From JAQBDA01 sp041301185 (GTDB lineage: Bacteria > Chloroflexota > Anaerolineae > Anaerolineales > UBA4823), in assembly GCA_041301185.1 (NCBI GenBank), contig JBFYSV010000321.1:1-12929 (forward strand): DNA of 12,929 nt. The letters are read 5' to 3'. Shown here in pieces: positions 1 to 6,381 of this stretch. How positions within the stretch are numbered: the first letter of the stretch is position 1; each line of letters starts with the position of its first letter. The notes beneath the pieces were generated by a model, which searched no databases, was not told the origin of the DNA, and worked only from the letters and a program-made list of their open reading frames with translations. Made by a program: the position numbers and the translations under genes.

Positions 1-70
1 AAAGGTGCGCATGAGAAATGCACTGGCTGGCCCTGGGAAAGATGAAAAGGTGAGCGATGTCAGCGAATGA
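1..70 (+). other. Possible 3' end of an unidentified upstream gene
   Basis: Two forward frames are open from the window edge. One ends at a TGA at 43-45 (14 codons, ending GWPWER). The other ends at a TGA at 68-70 (22 codons) and would overlap the cytidine deaminase start by 14 nt. Either could be the C-terminus of an upstream gene co-transcribed with cytidine deaminase. The fragment is too short to recognise. The context makes a nucleoside-catabolism gene plausible, but that is only a guess. Confidence 0.25.
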
Positions 71-461
71 AGAATGGCAGCGGTTAATCACTGCTGCTAT
101 GGAAGCTCGACAATGGGCGTACGCGCCTTACTCGAATTACGCTGTTGGAGCAGCTTTATTGAGCGCCTCTGGAAAGATTTACGAAGGTGTGAATATCGAA
201 AACGCGGCTTACCCGATGACCATTTGTGCCGAGCGGGTGGCGGTGTTTAAGGCGGTTTCCGAAGGAGAGCGGCAATTCCTGGCAATTGCAGTGGTCACAA
301 AGAATGGGGGTTCGCCCTGCGGAGCTTGCCGCCAGGTGTTGGCGGAATTTGGGCTGGATACAACCGTCCTGATCGCGAACGAAGACGGCAAGCTGGTTCT
401 GTCTACCACAGTCCGGGAACTGTTGCCGGGTGCTTTCCAGCCTGAGGACCTGGTCAAATAA
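57..461 (+). CDS. cdd: Cytidine deaminase
   Basis: Zinc-dependent hydrolytic deamination of cytidine and deoxycytidine to uridine and deoxyuridine in the cytoplasm (pyrimidine salvage). At 134 aa it has the length of the small homotetrameric class. Residues 23-33 (APYSNYAVGAA) form the usual N-terminal motif. N46-I-E48 belongs to the ribose-binding segment. C57-A-E59 supplies one zinc ligand and the catalytic Glu, and P87-C-G-A-C91 supplies the other two Cys ligands, so the active site is complete. The ATG at 57 is preceded by AAGGTGAG (47-54), a good Shine-Dalgarno sequence. It converges on the DUF389 gene with only 18 nt between stop codons and no visible terminator. A complete nucleoside ABC importer lies about 1.7 kb downstream, which fits a shared scavenging role. 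The family call is very secure. Confidence 0.97.
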   Translation: MSANEEWQRLITAAMEARQWAYAPYSNYAVGAALLSASGKIYEGVNIENAAYPMTICAERVAVFKAVSEGERQFLAIAVVTKNGGSPCGACRQVLAEFGLDTTVLIANEDGKLVLSTTVRELLPGAFQPEDLVK

Positions 462-479
462 GATTGTTATCGGATACGG

Positions 480-1655
480 TCACGGGCTGGGGGTCGGGGT
501 GATGATTACCAGCAACCTTCGCACAATCCAGCCGTCGATGCCGTCTGGAGCGATGACACGCACCCAGACAACCCCATCCTGGCTGATCTCGCCGGGTAAA
601 ATCTGCATCCGGGTTCCATCGAAATAGCTTCCAACCACAACGCCGCCGGGTTCATCGCGCAATAGAACACCGGTACCATCGGCCGTCTGCACCTGGGCAA
701 ACACAGGTGTGGGGGTGGGGGTGAAAGTCTCAGTAGGGGTGGGGGTATTGGTGTAAGTCCAGGTGGGAGTCGGTGTGTCGGTTGGAGGAACCGGGGTGAG
801 AGTCAGCGTGGAGGTGGGGGTGATCGTTCGTGTGGCGGAGGGTATCGGGGTTGGCAGAGCCATCTGTCCACCGACCACCGCACCGGTGCCGCCCAGCCCG
901 ATCAGCAGGATAATGCCCAACAAGGTGAGCGCACCCCCAAAGGTGTAACCAAACAAGGTAAGGGGGCGGAAACCGAAGACCACCAGGGTGATAGCTCCCA
1001 GCAATGCAGCCCAGGCAAGGTGGATCGTGTACACTACCAGCCCGTCTGGCCAAAGGTCGGGAGTAGCGCTGCTCAAGCCAAAGCCAGCAACTGCAATAGG
1101 GATATACAGGGTATACGCCAGGGCGGCACTGGCGATTACCGGTCGCTGAGTATCGCGCAGCATTGCTGCCGAGGTAAAGATAGCCCCCAGTGCCAGAACC
1201 AGAAAATTTGCCCAGGAAAGCTGGGCATGCGAGTAAGCCTGAAGCAGGGAGGCCGGAGACCAGGCGCGAGCCAGGTAACCGGCAATAAAGCCAGCCAGGA
1301 AAACCAGGGCGCTGCCTATCAAAAAACCAACCAGGCTGCGCAAGAAAAAACGGACCGAGCCAACCACGGTTGCCAAGGATAACCCGACTACCGGCGCCAT
1401 CAAGGGAGCTAACAGCGCGCCTAGCAGCAGGATGGCGGGTTGGTCTAGCACCAGTCCGGCACTGATCACGATCCCAGCCAGCAAGGAGAATAAGAAGAAA
1501 TCAAAGGTTGGCGAGGCGCGGTGGGCGATTTCGTCCACGAGCGCCGCCCGCTCGTCTGCATCCAGCGGGGCAAGCAATCGGCGGGCCCGCCGCCTGCGGG
1601 CGGGGGGCAGGCGATCGGGGTCATCGGGGAATTGCTCAGTTTGTGGTAGGTTCAT
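480..1655 (-). CDS. DUF389 family membrane protein with Thr-Pro stalk and C-terminal SH3-like domain
   Basis: 391 aa of unknown function. An Arg-rich N-terminus (residues 17-26) precedes about seven hydrophobic helices (roughly 51-70, 73-98, 105-129, 147-165, 173-194, 204-229, 234-262). The first two carry the small-residue and Pro-rich pattern of the DUF389 family (LLGALLAPLMAPVVG, 77-91). Residues 268-318 are a Thr/Pro-rich linker with repeated TPTPT units. Residues about 321-383 resemble a bacterial SH3-like domain (VLLRDEPGG at 330-338, then a WVRV...DGWIV pattern). The basic N-terminus and odd helix count suggest N-in/C-out, placing the stalk and SH3-like domain outside. The ATG overlaps the TGA of the HAD gene (ATGA, 1652-1655) and no Shine-Dalgarno precedes it, so translation is probably coupled. 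DUF389 has no settled biochemical role, so substrate or partner is unknown. Family call fairly secure; SH3-like call moderate. Confidence 0.85.
   Translation of the reverse strand: MNLPQTEQFPDDPDRLPPARRRRARRLLAPLDADERAALVDEIAHRASPTFDFFLFSLLAGIVISAGLVLDQPAILLLGALLAPLMAPVVGLSLATVVGSVRFFLRSLVGFLIGSALVFLAGFIAGYLARAWSPASLLQAYSHAQLSWANFLVLALGAIFTSAAMLRDTQRPVIASAALAYTLYIPIAVAGFGLSSATPDLWPDGLVVYTIHLAWAALLGAITLVVFGFRPLTLFGYTFGGALTLLGIILLIGLGGTGAVVGGQMALPTPIPSATRTITPTSTLTLTPVPPTDTPTPTWTYTNTPTPTETFTPTPTPVFAQVQTADGTGVLLRDEPGGVVVGSYFDGTRMQILPGEISQDGVVWVRVIAPDGIDGWIVRRLLVIITPTPSP
702..854 (-). repeat. Low-complexity Thr-Pro linker repeat inside the DUF389 gene
   Basis: This stretch encodes residues 268-318 of the DUF389 protein. 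It consists of short, imperfect tandem units encoding TPTPT, TPTET and similar; the plus strand reads as GGGGGT/GGTGTG-type repeats. Such linkers usually act as an extended stalk between a membrane anchor and a surface domain. The DNA is prone to slippage, so unit number may differ between strains. Confidence 0.75.
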
Positions 1656-2122
1656 TTTCGTAGTGTGGCAACGATTCGTAAGGGTTTCTCGAGCAGCTCC
1701 AGAGCGGCATGAATATCTGGGACGAGGATGTCTGCAGAGAGAACGGACTGGGAGGCGCTGCCTTCTCTGGAAAGTATACAGATGCCCAGGGCTGCAGCTT
1801 GAAGCATGGCGGCATCGTTGGCTCCCTGACCGATGGCAACAACTTGCTCAGCACCCAGGCGGTGGACATATTCCGCTTTTTGACCGGCTTCATTGCCGGG
1901 CTGGATGCGCACTGCCTGCAATCCAAGCTGCTGATCGATGAGTGCCTGCTTCCCATGCGTATCTGCGGTGAGCAGGTGGATTTGCAGGCGATCGCGTAAT
2001 GCCCGGATGGACCGCGGCAGGCCTTCAGCCAGCTGCCCGTCAACTGCCAGGGTGCCATTCACGTCACAAACCAGATGCTCCAGGCGCAAGATTCCAAAAC
2101 CGGGGATGTTTAATTCTATCAT
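1652..2122 (-). CDS. HAD-superfamily protein, soluble P-type ATPase-like (COG4087 type)
   Basis: A 156-aa cytoplasmic HAD-fold protein resembling the isolated phosphorylation domain of P-type ATPases. Motif I is D20-V-N22-G-T24: the nucleophile Asp is present, but the usual second Asp of DxD is Asn, as remembered for the COG4087 group. Motif II is T52 in LTADTHG. K82 is a candidate motif III lysine. Motif IV reads GQGAND (98-103), with ND kept and the usual GDG aspartate replaced by Gln. The DxN change argues against an ordinary HAD phosphatase; its substrate is unknown. It has no membrane segments or metal-binding domain. It is first in a leftward pair with the DUF389 gene (4-nt overlap). 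A perfect TATAAT lies 7 nt before the ATG with no Shine-Dalgarno, suggesting a leaderless transcript. The P-type ATPase at 9155-11278 is distant, and no functional link is implied. Confidence 0.85.
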   Translation of the reverse strand: MIELNIPGFGILRLEHLVCDVNGTLAVDGQLAEGLPRSIRALRDRLQIHLLTADTHGKQALIDQQLGLQAVRIQPGNEAGQKAEYVHRLGAEQVVAIGQGANDAAMLQAAALGICILSREGSASQSVLSADILVPDIHAALELLEKPLRIVATLRK

Positions 2123-2129
2123 CAGGGTT

Positions 2130-2135
2130 ATTATA
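2130..2135 (-). promoter_or_regulatory. Candidate -10 box (TATAAT), leaderless HAD gene
   Basis: On the minus strand a perfect TATAAT is followed by seven bases (AACCCTG) and then the ATG of the HAD gene at 2120-2122. Transcription would start at or within a base or two of the start codon, and no Shine-Dalgarno sequence is present. The -35 region is poor (TGTAAT at 16-nt spacing is the best seen). Confidence 0.6.
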
Positions 2136-2147
2136 AACGAGTCGTAG

Positions 2148-2153
2148 TAAAAT
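2148..2153 (+). promoter_or_regulatory. Weak candidate -10 box (TAAAAT) for the BMP-like lipoprotein gene
   Basis: The 47-nt divergent spacer (2123-2169) between the HAD gene and the BMP-like lipoprotein gene is AT-rich. On the plus strand TAAAAT lies 16 nt before the ATG at 2170. No convincing -35 is seen at 16-18 nt. If real, this promoter lies back to back with the leftward TATAAT and the two would compete for RNA polymerase. Confidence 0.3.
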
Positions 2154-2169
2154 TACATTCCAAACCTTT

Positions 2170-3282
2170 ATGGGTGAGTGTATTTTGATTTATTTCCACC
2201 GTTATCAATGCTGGTTGCTGATCTTGATACTGTTATTGGCAGGTACTGCGTTGTCCGCATGTGGCAGCCAGCAGCCTGCTCCGGCTCCAACAGCTATCCA
2301 GGAAAATAATCCTACCCCCCGGCCAACGCTTACGGCTTCCCCGACTCTCACACCAACCCCACAGCAGCCCGTGGTGATCTTGTTGGCCGCCCCAGATGCC
2401 GATGCCAACCTGGTGGGTGCCCTGCAAACCCGGTTAACCGAGCTGGCAGAGAAGGAGGGTCTGGCGTTTGAGCTGAGGCAACAGCTCTCGCCGTCCGATC
2501 TGGGGGATGCGGTACGCCTGGTGGTGGTGCCGGCACCCGATCCTGGTCTGGCAGCGCTTGTCGCAGCTGCACCGGGGGTGCAGTTCCTGGCGGTGGATAT
2601 ACCGGGTATTAAGCCGGCTGCCAACCTGAGCAGTGTATCTGCCGGAAGTATAACACCAGACCAGCTGGCTTTCGCTGCAGGGTATATGGCAGCTGCTATC
2701 ACGGATGATTGGCGGGTGGGAGTGATCAGTGAAGCGGACACCCCGGCAGGTAAGGCAGCCGAGCTGGGCTTTACGAATGGGGTGTTTTTCTTGTGCGGGC
2801 TTTGCCGGCCGGTGAATCCTCCGTTTCCGATTCCAGGCTACCCCCTGGTGGCGCAATTATCCCCTGGAGCAACAGCAGCGGAATGGCAATCGGCAATCAG
2901 CTACTTCCTGGAGTGGCAGGTGGAGACTGTGTATGTAGCGCCTGAGGTAGCTGACCCGGGCTTGCTGCGAGCATTGGCGGAGGCAGATATCCACATCATA
3001 GGGACGCAATCCCCGCCTGCGGATATTCAGGCGAATTGGGTAGCTTCGCTGGGCTATGGCGATCTATTGCCAGCCTTGGATGCGCTGTTGCCGTCATTGC
3101 TGGACGGGCAAGATGGCCAGCAGATCCAGCTGCCTGTCACCTTGAACGATGTCAACGAAGCTTTGCTCAGCCCTGGCAGGCAGCGCCTGGTAGAGGAGAT
3201 GTTGGCTGACTTAATGGCAGGTTTTATCGATACAGGAGTTAACCCTGAAAGTGGTGAGAGCAGCTTGAGTGGTGGGGGGTAA
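2170..3282 (+). CDS. Diverged BMP/PnrA-like lipoprotein
   Basis: 370-aa predicted surface lipoprotein. A hydrophobic signal (residues 15-27) ends in the lipobox LSAC with C31 as the lipidated residue. A Pro/Thr/Ala linker follows (about 36-66), then a periplasmic-binding-like domain (about 67-360). It is recognisable as a BMP relative mainly from ITPDQLAFAAGYMAAAI (161-177), which matches NTDEASFMAGYLAAGM in the neighbouring binding protein. The DxSFN ligand motif near the start of the fold is missing, so nucleoside binding may be lost or changed. A CGLC pair (about residues 214-217) could form a disulfide. Start choice: ATG 2170 has no good Shine-Dalgarno; an in-frame TTG at 2185 has GGTGAG six nt upstream (2173-2178) and would give a more typical signal peptide, so it is a real alternative. 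No terminator is seen after the stop. It may be a regulatory or altered-specificity companion of the importer; this is inference. Confidence 0.75.
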   Translation: MGECILIYFHRYQCWLLILILLLAGTALSACGSQQPAPAPTAIQENNPTPRPTLTASPTLTPTPQQPVVILLAAPDADANLVGALQTRLTELAEKEGLAFELRQQLSPSDLGDAVRLVVVPAPDPGLAALVAAAPGVQFLAVDIPGIKPAANLSSVSAGSITPDQLAFAAGYMAAAITDDWRVGVISEADTPAGKAAELGFTNGVFFLCGLCRPVNPPFPIPGYPLVAQLSPGATAAEWQSAISYFLEWQVETVYVAPEVADPGLLRALAEADIHIIGTQSPPADIQANWVASLGYGDLLPALDALLPSLLDGQDGQQIQLPVTLNDVNEALLSPGRQRLVEEMLADLMAGFIDTGVNPESGESSLSGGG

Positions 3283-3325
3283 GGATTCGACGAAACCTGT
3301 ACCGCAAAAGAGGAGCAATAACACA

Positions 3326-3354
3326 TTGCATTCAACGGATGTTCATGCTAAACT
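3326..3354 (+). promoter_or_regulatory. Candidate promoter P1 upstream of the binding-protein gene
   Basis: TTGCAT (3326-3331) and TAAACT (3349-3354) are separated by 17 nt, with TGC immediately before the -10 box (extended -10). Transcription would begin near 3361, giving a leader of about 210 nt before the ATG at 3570. Confidence 0.4.
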
Positions 3355-3379
3355 TGTATGTAATCCACAAAAAGCTCAA

Positions 3380-3385
3380 TATAAT
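3380..3385 (+). promoter_or_regulatory. Candidate promoter P2 -10 box (TATAAT) upstream of the binding-protein gene
   Basis: A perfect TATAAT. TTGTAT at 3354-3359 is the only -35-like element, at a long 20-nt spacing. Initiation would fall near 3392, at the base of the predicted hairpin that follows, leaving a leader of about 178 nt. Confidence 0.4.
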
Positions 3386-3390
3386 GGATA

Positions 3391-3569
3391 GGGTCGGCTT
3401 AGTGAGGTGAGTTGAAACAGGTCCGGCCAAATTCATAGCCAACCACCGACCTGAAATTAACAAGGAGGTGTGCTCAGAAAAAACCCCCGATAAAGTTGTA
3501 TCCCATTTGGTAAGGACCAGAACAAAGCAAGACAACCATTTCATTTATCTCTCTATGGAGGAGAAAAAT
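3391..3569 (+). promoter_or_regulatory. Long 5' leader with possible RNA fold ahead of the binding-protein gene
   Basis: The spacer 3283-3569 holds no credible gene. GGGTCGG (3391-3397) can pair with CCGACCT (3446-3452), closing a 62-nt element. A second copy, GGTCcGG (3420-3426), could pair with the same CCGACC with one bulge, so two exclusive folds can be drawn. Downstream, AAGGAGG (3462-3468) looks like a perfect Shine-Dalgarno but serves no start codon. The real site, GGAGGAG (3557-3563), lies 6 nt before the ATG. I cannot match this to a known riboswitch class. It may be a regulatory leader or a chance pairing. Confidence 0.3.
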
Positions 3570-4688
3570 ATGTCTAAGAAAATTTATACCCTTCTCGGCT
3601 TGTTTGTGGTCGTGGCAATGCTCCTGACTGCCTGTGGCGGAGCAGCAACCGAAGCTCCGGCGCCAACAGAGGCAATGGTAGAACCGACCCAGGCGCCAGA
3701 ACCGACCGAAGCACCCGCAGAACCTCCAGCAGAAACTGCGTTCAAAGCCTGCCAGGTAACGGATGTAGGCGGTATCGATGACAAGAGCTTCAATGCGACT
3801 GCATGGAAGGGCGTGCAGGATGCGATGGCAGAGTTTGGCATCGAGGGCAAGTACCTGGAGAGCCAGCAGCAGACGGATTACGAGAAGAACATCAAGGCAT
3901 TTGTAGATGAGGGCTGCAATATCATCGTTACAGTAGGGTTCCTGCTGGGAGATGGGACGGCGGCAGCTGCGGCAGCATATCCTGAGGTACCGTTCTCGAT
4001 CGTAGACTATGCATACGACCCGACGATCCCGAATGTGTTGGGGCAGGTATTCAACACGGACGAGGCATCATTCATGGCTGGGTACTTAGCGGCCGGGATG
4101 TCGAAGACGGGGAAAGTAGCGACGTTTGGAGGGTTGCAGATCCCGACAGTGACGATCTTCATGGACGGCTTCTGGGCAGGAGTACAGTACTACAATGCGC
4201 AGAAGGGGACGAGCGTAGAGGTGTTAGGCTGGGATCCGGCGGCACAGACGGGCTCGTTCACGGGCAACTTTGAGAGCAAGGATGATGGGCGCACGCTGGG
4301 TCTGGCGTTCATGGACGAAGGTGCGGACATCATCATGCCGGTAGCTGGACCCGTAGGCGAGGGCACGGCGGCGGCAGCGAAAGAGCGCGGCAACGCCTGG
4401 ATCATTGGCGTGGATGCCGACTGGTTCAACACGGTGCCGGATTTTGCGGACATCATGCTGACCTCGGTGCTGAAGAACATGGACATCACCACCAAGGGCG
4501 CCATCAAGTCAGTGATCGATGGCACCTTCGAAGGTGGGGTGATCGTGGGTACACTGGAGAATGGTGGTGTCGGATTGGCGCCGTTCCATGATCTGGACGC
4601 CGATGTCCCGGCAGAGCTGAAAGCCGAGTTGGATCAGGTCAAAGCCGATATCCTCTCCGGTGCGGTTTCTGTCAAGCCAGCGCAATAA
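3570..4688 (+). CDS. BMP/PnrA-family nucleoside-binding lipoprotein of an ABC importer
   Basis: 372-aa solute-binding lipoprotein that should capture nucleosides outside the membrane and deliver them to the permease pair encoded downstream. A short signal peptide ends in LTAC with C22 as the lipidation site. An Ala/Pro/Glu/Thr-rich linker (about 25-56) leads to the BMP fold (about 58-370). Visible family motifs are VGGIDDKSFNATAW (66-79; D71 and F74-N75 in the ligand site), FNTDEASFMAGYLAAGM (161-177) and VDADWF (281-286). The ATG at 3570 is chosen over an in-frame GTG at 3468 because GGAGGAG sits 6 nt upstream and the signal peptide begins here. A strong terminator follows. Codon use changes abruptly inside the gene: Thr is ACG and Val mostly GTA in roughly residues 63-288, but not in the flanks. 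BMP family members bind nucleosides (for example PnrA of Treponema); exact specificity here is inferred. Confidence 0.93.
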   Translation: MSKKIYTLLGLFVVVAMLLTACGGAATEAPAPTEAMVEPTQAPEPTEAPAEPPAETAFKACQVTDVGGIDDKSFNATAWKGVQDAMAEFGIEGKYLESQQQTDYEKNIKAFVDEGCNIIVTVGFLLGDGTAAAAAAYPEVPFSIVDYAYDPTIPNVLGQVFNTDEASFMAGYLAAGMSKTGKVATFGGLQIPTVTIFMDGFWAGVQYYNAQKGTSVEVLGWDPAAQTGSFTGNFESKDDGRTLGLAFMDEGADIIMPVAGPVGEGTAAAAKERGNAWIIGVDADWFNTVPDFADIMLTSVLKNMDITTKGAIKSVIDGTFEGGVIVGTLENGGVGLAPFHDLDADVPAELKAELDQVKADILSGAVSVKPAQ

Positions 4689-4702
4689 CGAATGAGGAGA
4701 TC

Positions 4703-4736
4703 AGGGCTGCCCCTGCATGGGGCAGCCCTCTTTCTT
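4703..4736 (+). terminator. Intrinsic terminator after the binding-protein gene
   Basis: AGGGCTGCCCC (4703-4713) and GGGGCAGCCCT (4719-4729) form a perfect 11-bp stem with a 5-nt loop (TGCAT), followed by CTTTCTT. It lies 14 nt after the stop codon. Partial read-through would give less ATPase and permease than binding protein, the usual ratio for such importers. The remaining spacer to 4814 is AT-rich; TATAGT at 4762-4767 is a weak -10 candidate without a clear -35. Confidence 0.85.
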
Positions 4737-4814
4737 AATAGGAAAATCCACAAACTGAACTTATAGTGCATTGTTAATCAAATCAATCGATCTGCCGGAG
4801 GTCCATAGATCATT

Positions 4815-6350
4815 ATGACACCTGTGCTTGAACTCAAAGGGATCACCAAGCGTTTTCCGGGCGTACTGGCGAATGATCACATCGATCTGACTCTGGAACA
4901 AGGCGAGATTCTTGCCCTGCTGGGAGAGAATGGAGCCGGCAAGACGACCTTGATGAACATCTTATATGGCCTTTACCAGCAAGATGAAGGTGAGATTTTT
5001 GTCAAGGGCAAGCCGATCACCGTCCATTCTCCAACTGATGCAATCCGAGAAGGAGTCGGCATGGTGCACCAGCACTTTATGCTGGTGCCTGTGTTCACCG
5101 TGACTGAGAACGTGATGCTGGGTGAAGAGGACACGCGTGGCGCAGGGATCCTTGACCGTAAGGTTGCAGCAGAAAAAGTGCGCCAGATCTCCGAACAGTA
5201 CAACCTGCAAGTTGATCCTGACGCATATGTTGAGAACTTACCAGTAGGCGTCCAGCAGCGAGTTGAAATCATTAAACTGTTATACCGAGACGCGGATATT
5301 TTGATCCTAGATGAACCAAGCGCGGTGCTCACTCCGCAGGAAGTGACAGAACTGTTTAATATTATGCACTCCCTGGTAGAACAAGGCAAGTCGATCATCT
5401 TCATTACCCACAAGCTGAAGGAAGTTCTGGAAATTGCCGACAAGATTACGGTGATCCGGCGAGGAAAGGTGATTGGCACCACAACGCCTGCGGATGCCGA
5501 CCAAAATGTATTGGCTCAGATGATGGTAGGGCGTGAAGTGCAGTTAGAAGTTGAGAAGGAACTACCTGAGATCGGTGAAGTTGTCCTGGAAGTGAAAGAT
5601 TTGTTGGTGGAAGGACACCACCACTATGTTGCCGTTGATGGAGTTTCGTTTAGCGTTCATGCTGGCGAAGTGCTAGGCATTGCCGGTGTGCAGGGCAACG
5701 GTCAAACCGAGCTGGTGGAGGCACTCACCGGACTGCGGCATATTGAATCTGGGCAAATCCTGATTGATGGGAAAGACATAGCAAATGAAACCCCCCGCCA
5801 TATCACGGAGCAGAAAGTGGCTCACGTGCCAGAAGATCGCCAGCGAGATGGACTGGTGCTGGCTTTCTCCATAGCAGATAACCTGATGTTGAACACATAT
5901 TATCTGCCGCCATTTTCAAAAGGGGCTGTCCTGCAAGAGAATGTAATCCTGGAAAGCGCTAACCGGCTGGTGAAGGAGTTCGATATTCGCACCCCCAGCG
6001 CGAGGACACCAGCAAGCTCGCTATCGGGGGGCAACCAGCAAAAAGTGATTGTGGCGCGCGAGTTCTCACGACCGATTCAGCTATTGATCGCCTCCCAGCC
6101 AACGCGCGGGCTGGATGTTGGCTCGATCGAATATATTCACGGCAGGTTGATTCAAAAACGAGACGAGGGCTGCGCTATCCTGCTGGTTTCAACCGAGCTG
6201 GACGAGATTATGGGGCTCTCGGACCGGATTGCGGTGATGTACCGGGGCGAGATTGTGGAGACCCTCTCAACCGCTGATGCCACCAAAGAAGGCCTGGGGT
6301 TGCTGATGGCTGGGGTTAAGGGTGGTGTAGAAGCGGCGCAACCTTCTTGA
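4815..6350 (+). CDS. Nucleoside ABC importer, double-domain ATP-binding protein
   Basis: 511-aa fusion of two ABC ATPase domains, as in the sugar/nucleoside class (RbsA, MglA, YufO). N-terminal domain: Walker A GENGAGKT (37-44), Q86, family-typical degenerate signature PVGVQQR (143-149), Walker B LILDEP (163-168; D166, E167) and switch His H199. C-terminal domain: Walker A replaced by GVQGNGQT (291-298; Gln in place of the catalytic Lys), signature LSGGNQQK (403-410) and ASQPTRGLD (426-434), lacking the Walker B Asp and Glu. Only the N-terminal nucleotide site therefore looks fully catalytic, which is normal for this class. It should be a cytoplasmic subunit energising the two permeases that follow. 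A Shine-Dalgarno GGAGG (4797-4801) lies 13 nt before the ATG, longer than usual. An upstream in-frame TAG at 4806-4808 rules out a longer start. Permease 1 begins 31 nt downstream. Confidence 0.96.
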   Translation: MTPVLELKGITKRFPGVLANDHIDLTLEQGEILALLGENGAGKTTLMNILYGLYQQDEGEIFVKGKPITVHSPTDAIREGVGMVHQHFMLVPVFTVTENVMLGEEDTRGAGILDRKVAAEKVRQISEQYNLQVDPDAYVENLPVGVQQRVEIIKLLYRDADILILDEPSAVLTPQEVTELFNIMHSLVEQGKSIIFITHKLKEVLEIADKITVIRRGKVIGTTTPADADQNVLAQMMVGREVQLEVEKELPEIGEVVLEVKDLLVEGHHHYVAVDGVSFSVHAGEVLGIAGVQGNGQTELVEALTGLRHIESGQILIDGKDIANETPRHITEQKVAHVPEDRQRDGLVLAFSIADNLMLNTYYLPPFSKGAVLQENVILESANRLVKEFDIRTPSARTPASSLSGGNQQKVIVAREFSRPIQLLIASQPTRGLDVGSIEYIHGRLIQKRDEGCAILLVSTELDEIMGLSDRIAVMYRGEIVETLSTADATKEGLGLLMAGVKGGVEAAQPS

Positions 6351-6381
6351 AGCTGAACCATCATTTTCGGAGGCGCTGACA

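Noticed and set aside
702..854. Short tandem repeats considered as a possible CRISPR or VNTR array
   Set aside because: They encode an in-frame Thr-Pro linker, have no regular spacer structure, and are explained by the protein.
2205..2741. Antisense frame (178 codons) opposite the BMP-like lipoprotein
   Set aside because: Low-complexity shadow of the Ala/Pro/Leu-rich sense gene; no motif or start signal.
3415..3452. Resemblance of CAGGTCCGG...AGCC in the leader to the core of 4.5S SRP RNA
   Set aside because: The GGAA tetraloop and the conserved A-rich bases around it are missing, and the flanking stem does not extend, so the match is probably chance.
3468..3569. Longer N-terminus for the binding lipoprotein starting at GTG 3468
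   Set aside because: It would add 34 hydrophilic residues in front of a signal peptide. The ATG at 3570 has a strong Shine-Dalgarno at the right distance, and AAGGAGG at 3462-3468 overlaps the GTG itself.
4762..4767. TATAGT as an independent promoter for the ABC ATPase
   Set aside because: No -35 element at a usable distance. Read-through of the upstream terminator is enough to explain expression, so it is mentioned only as a weak candidate.
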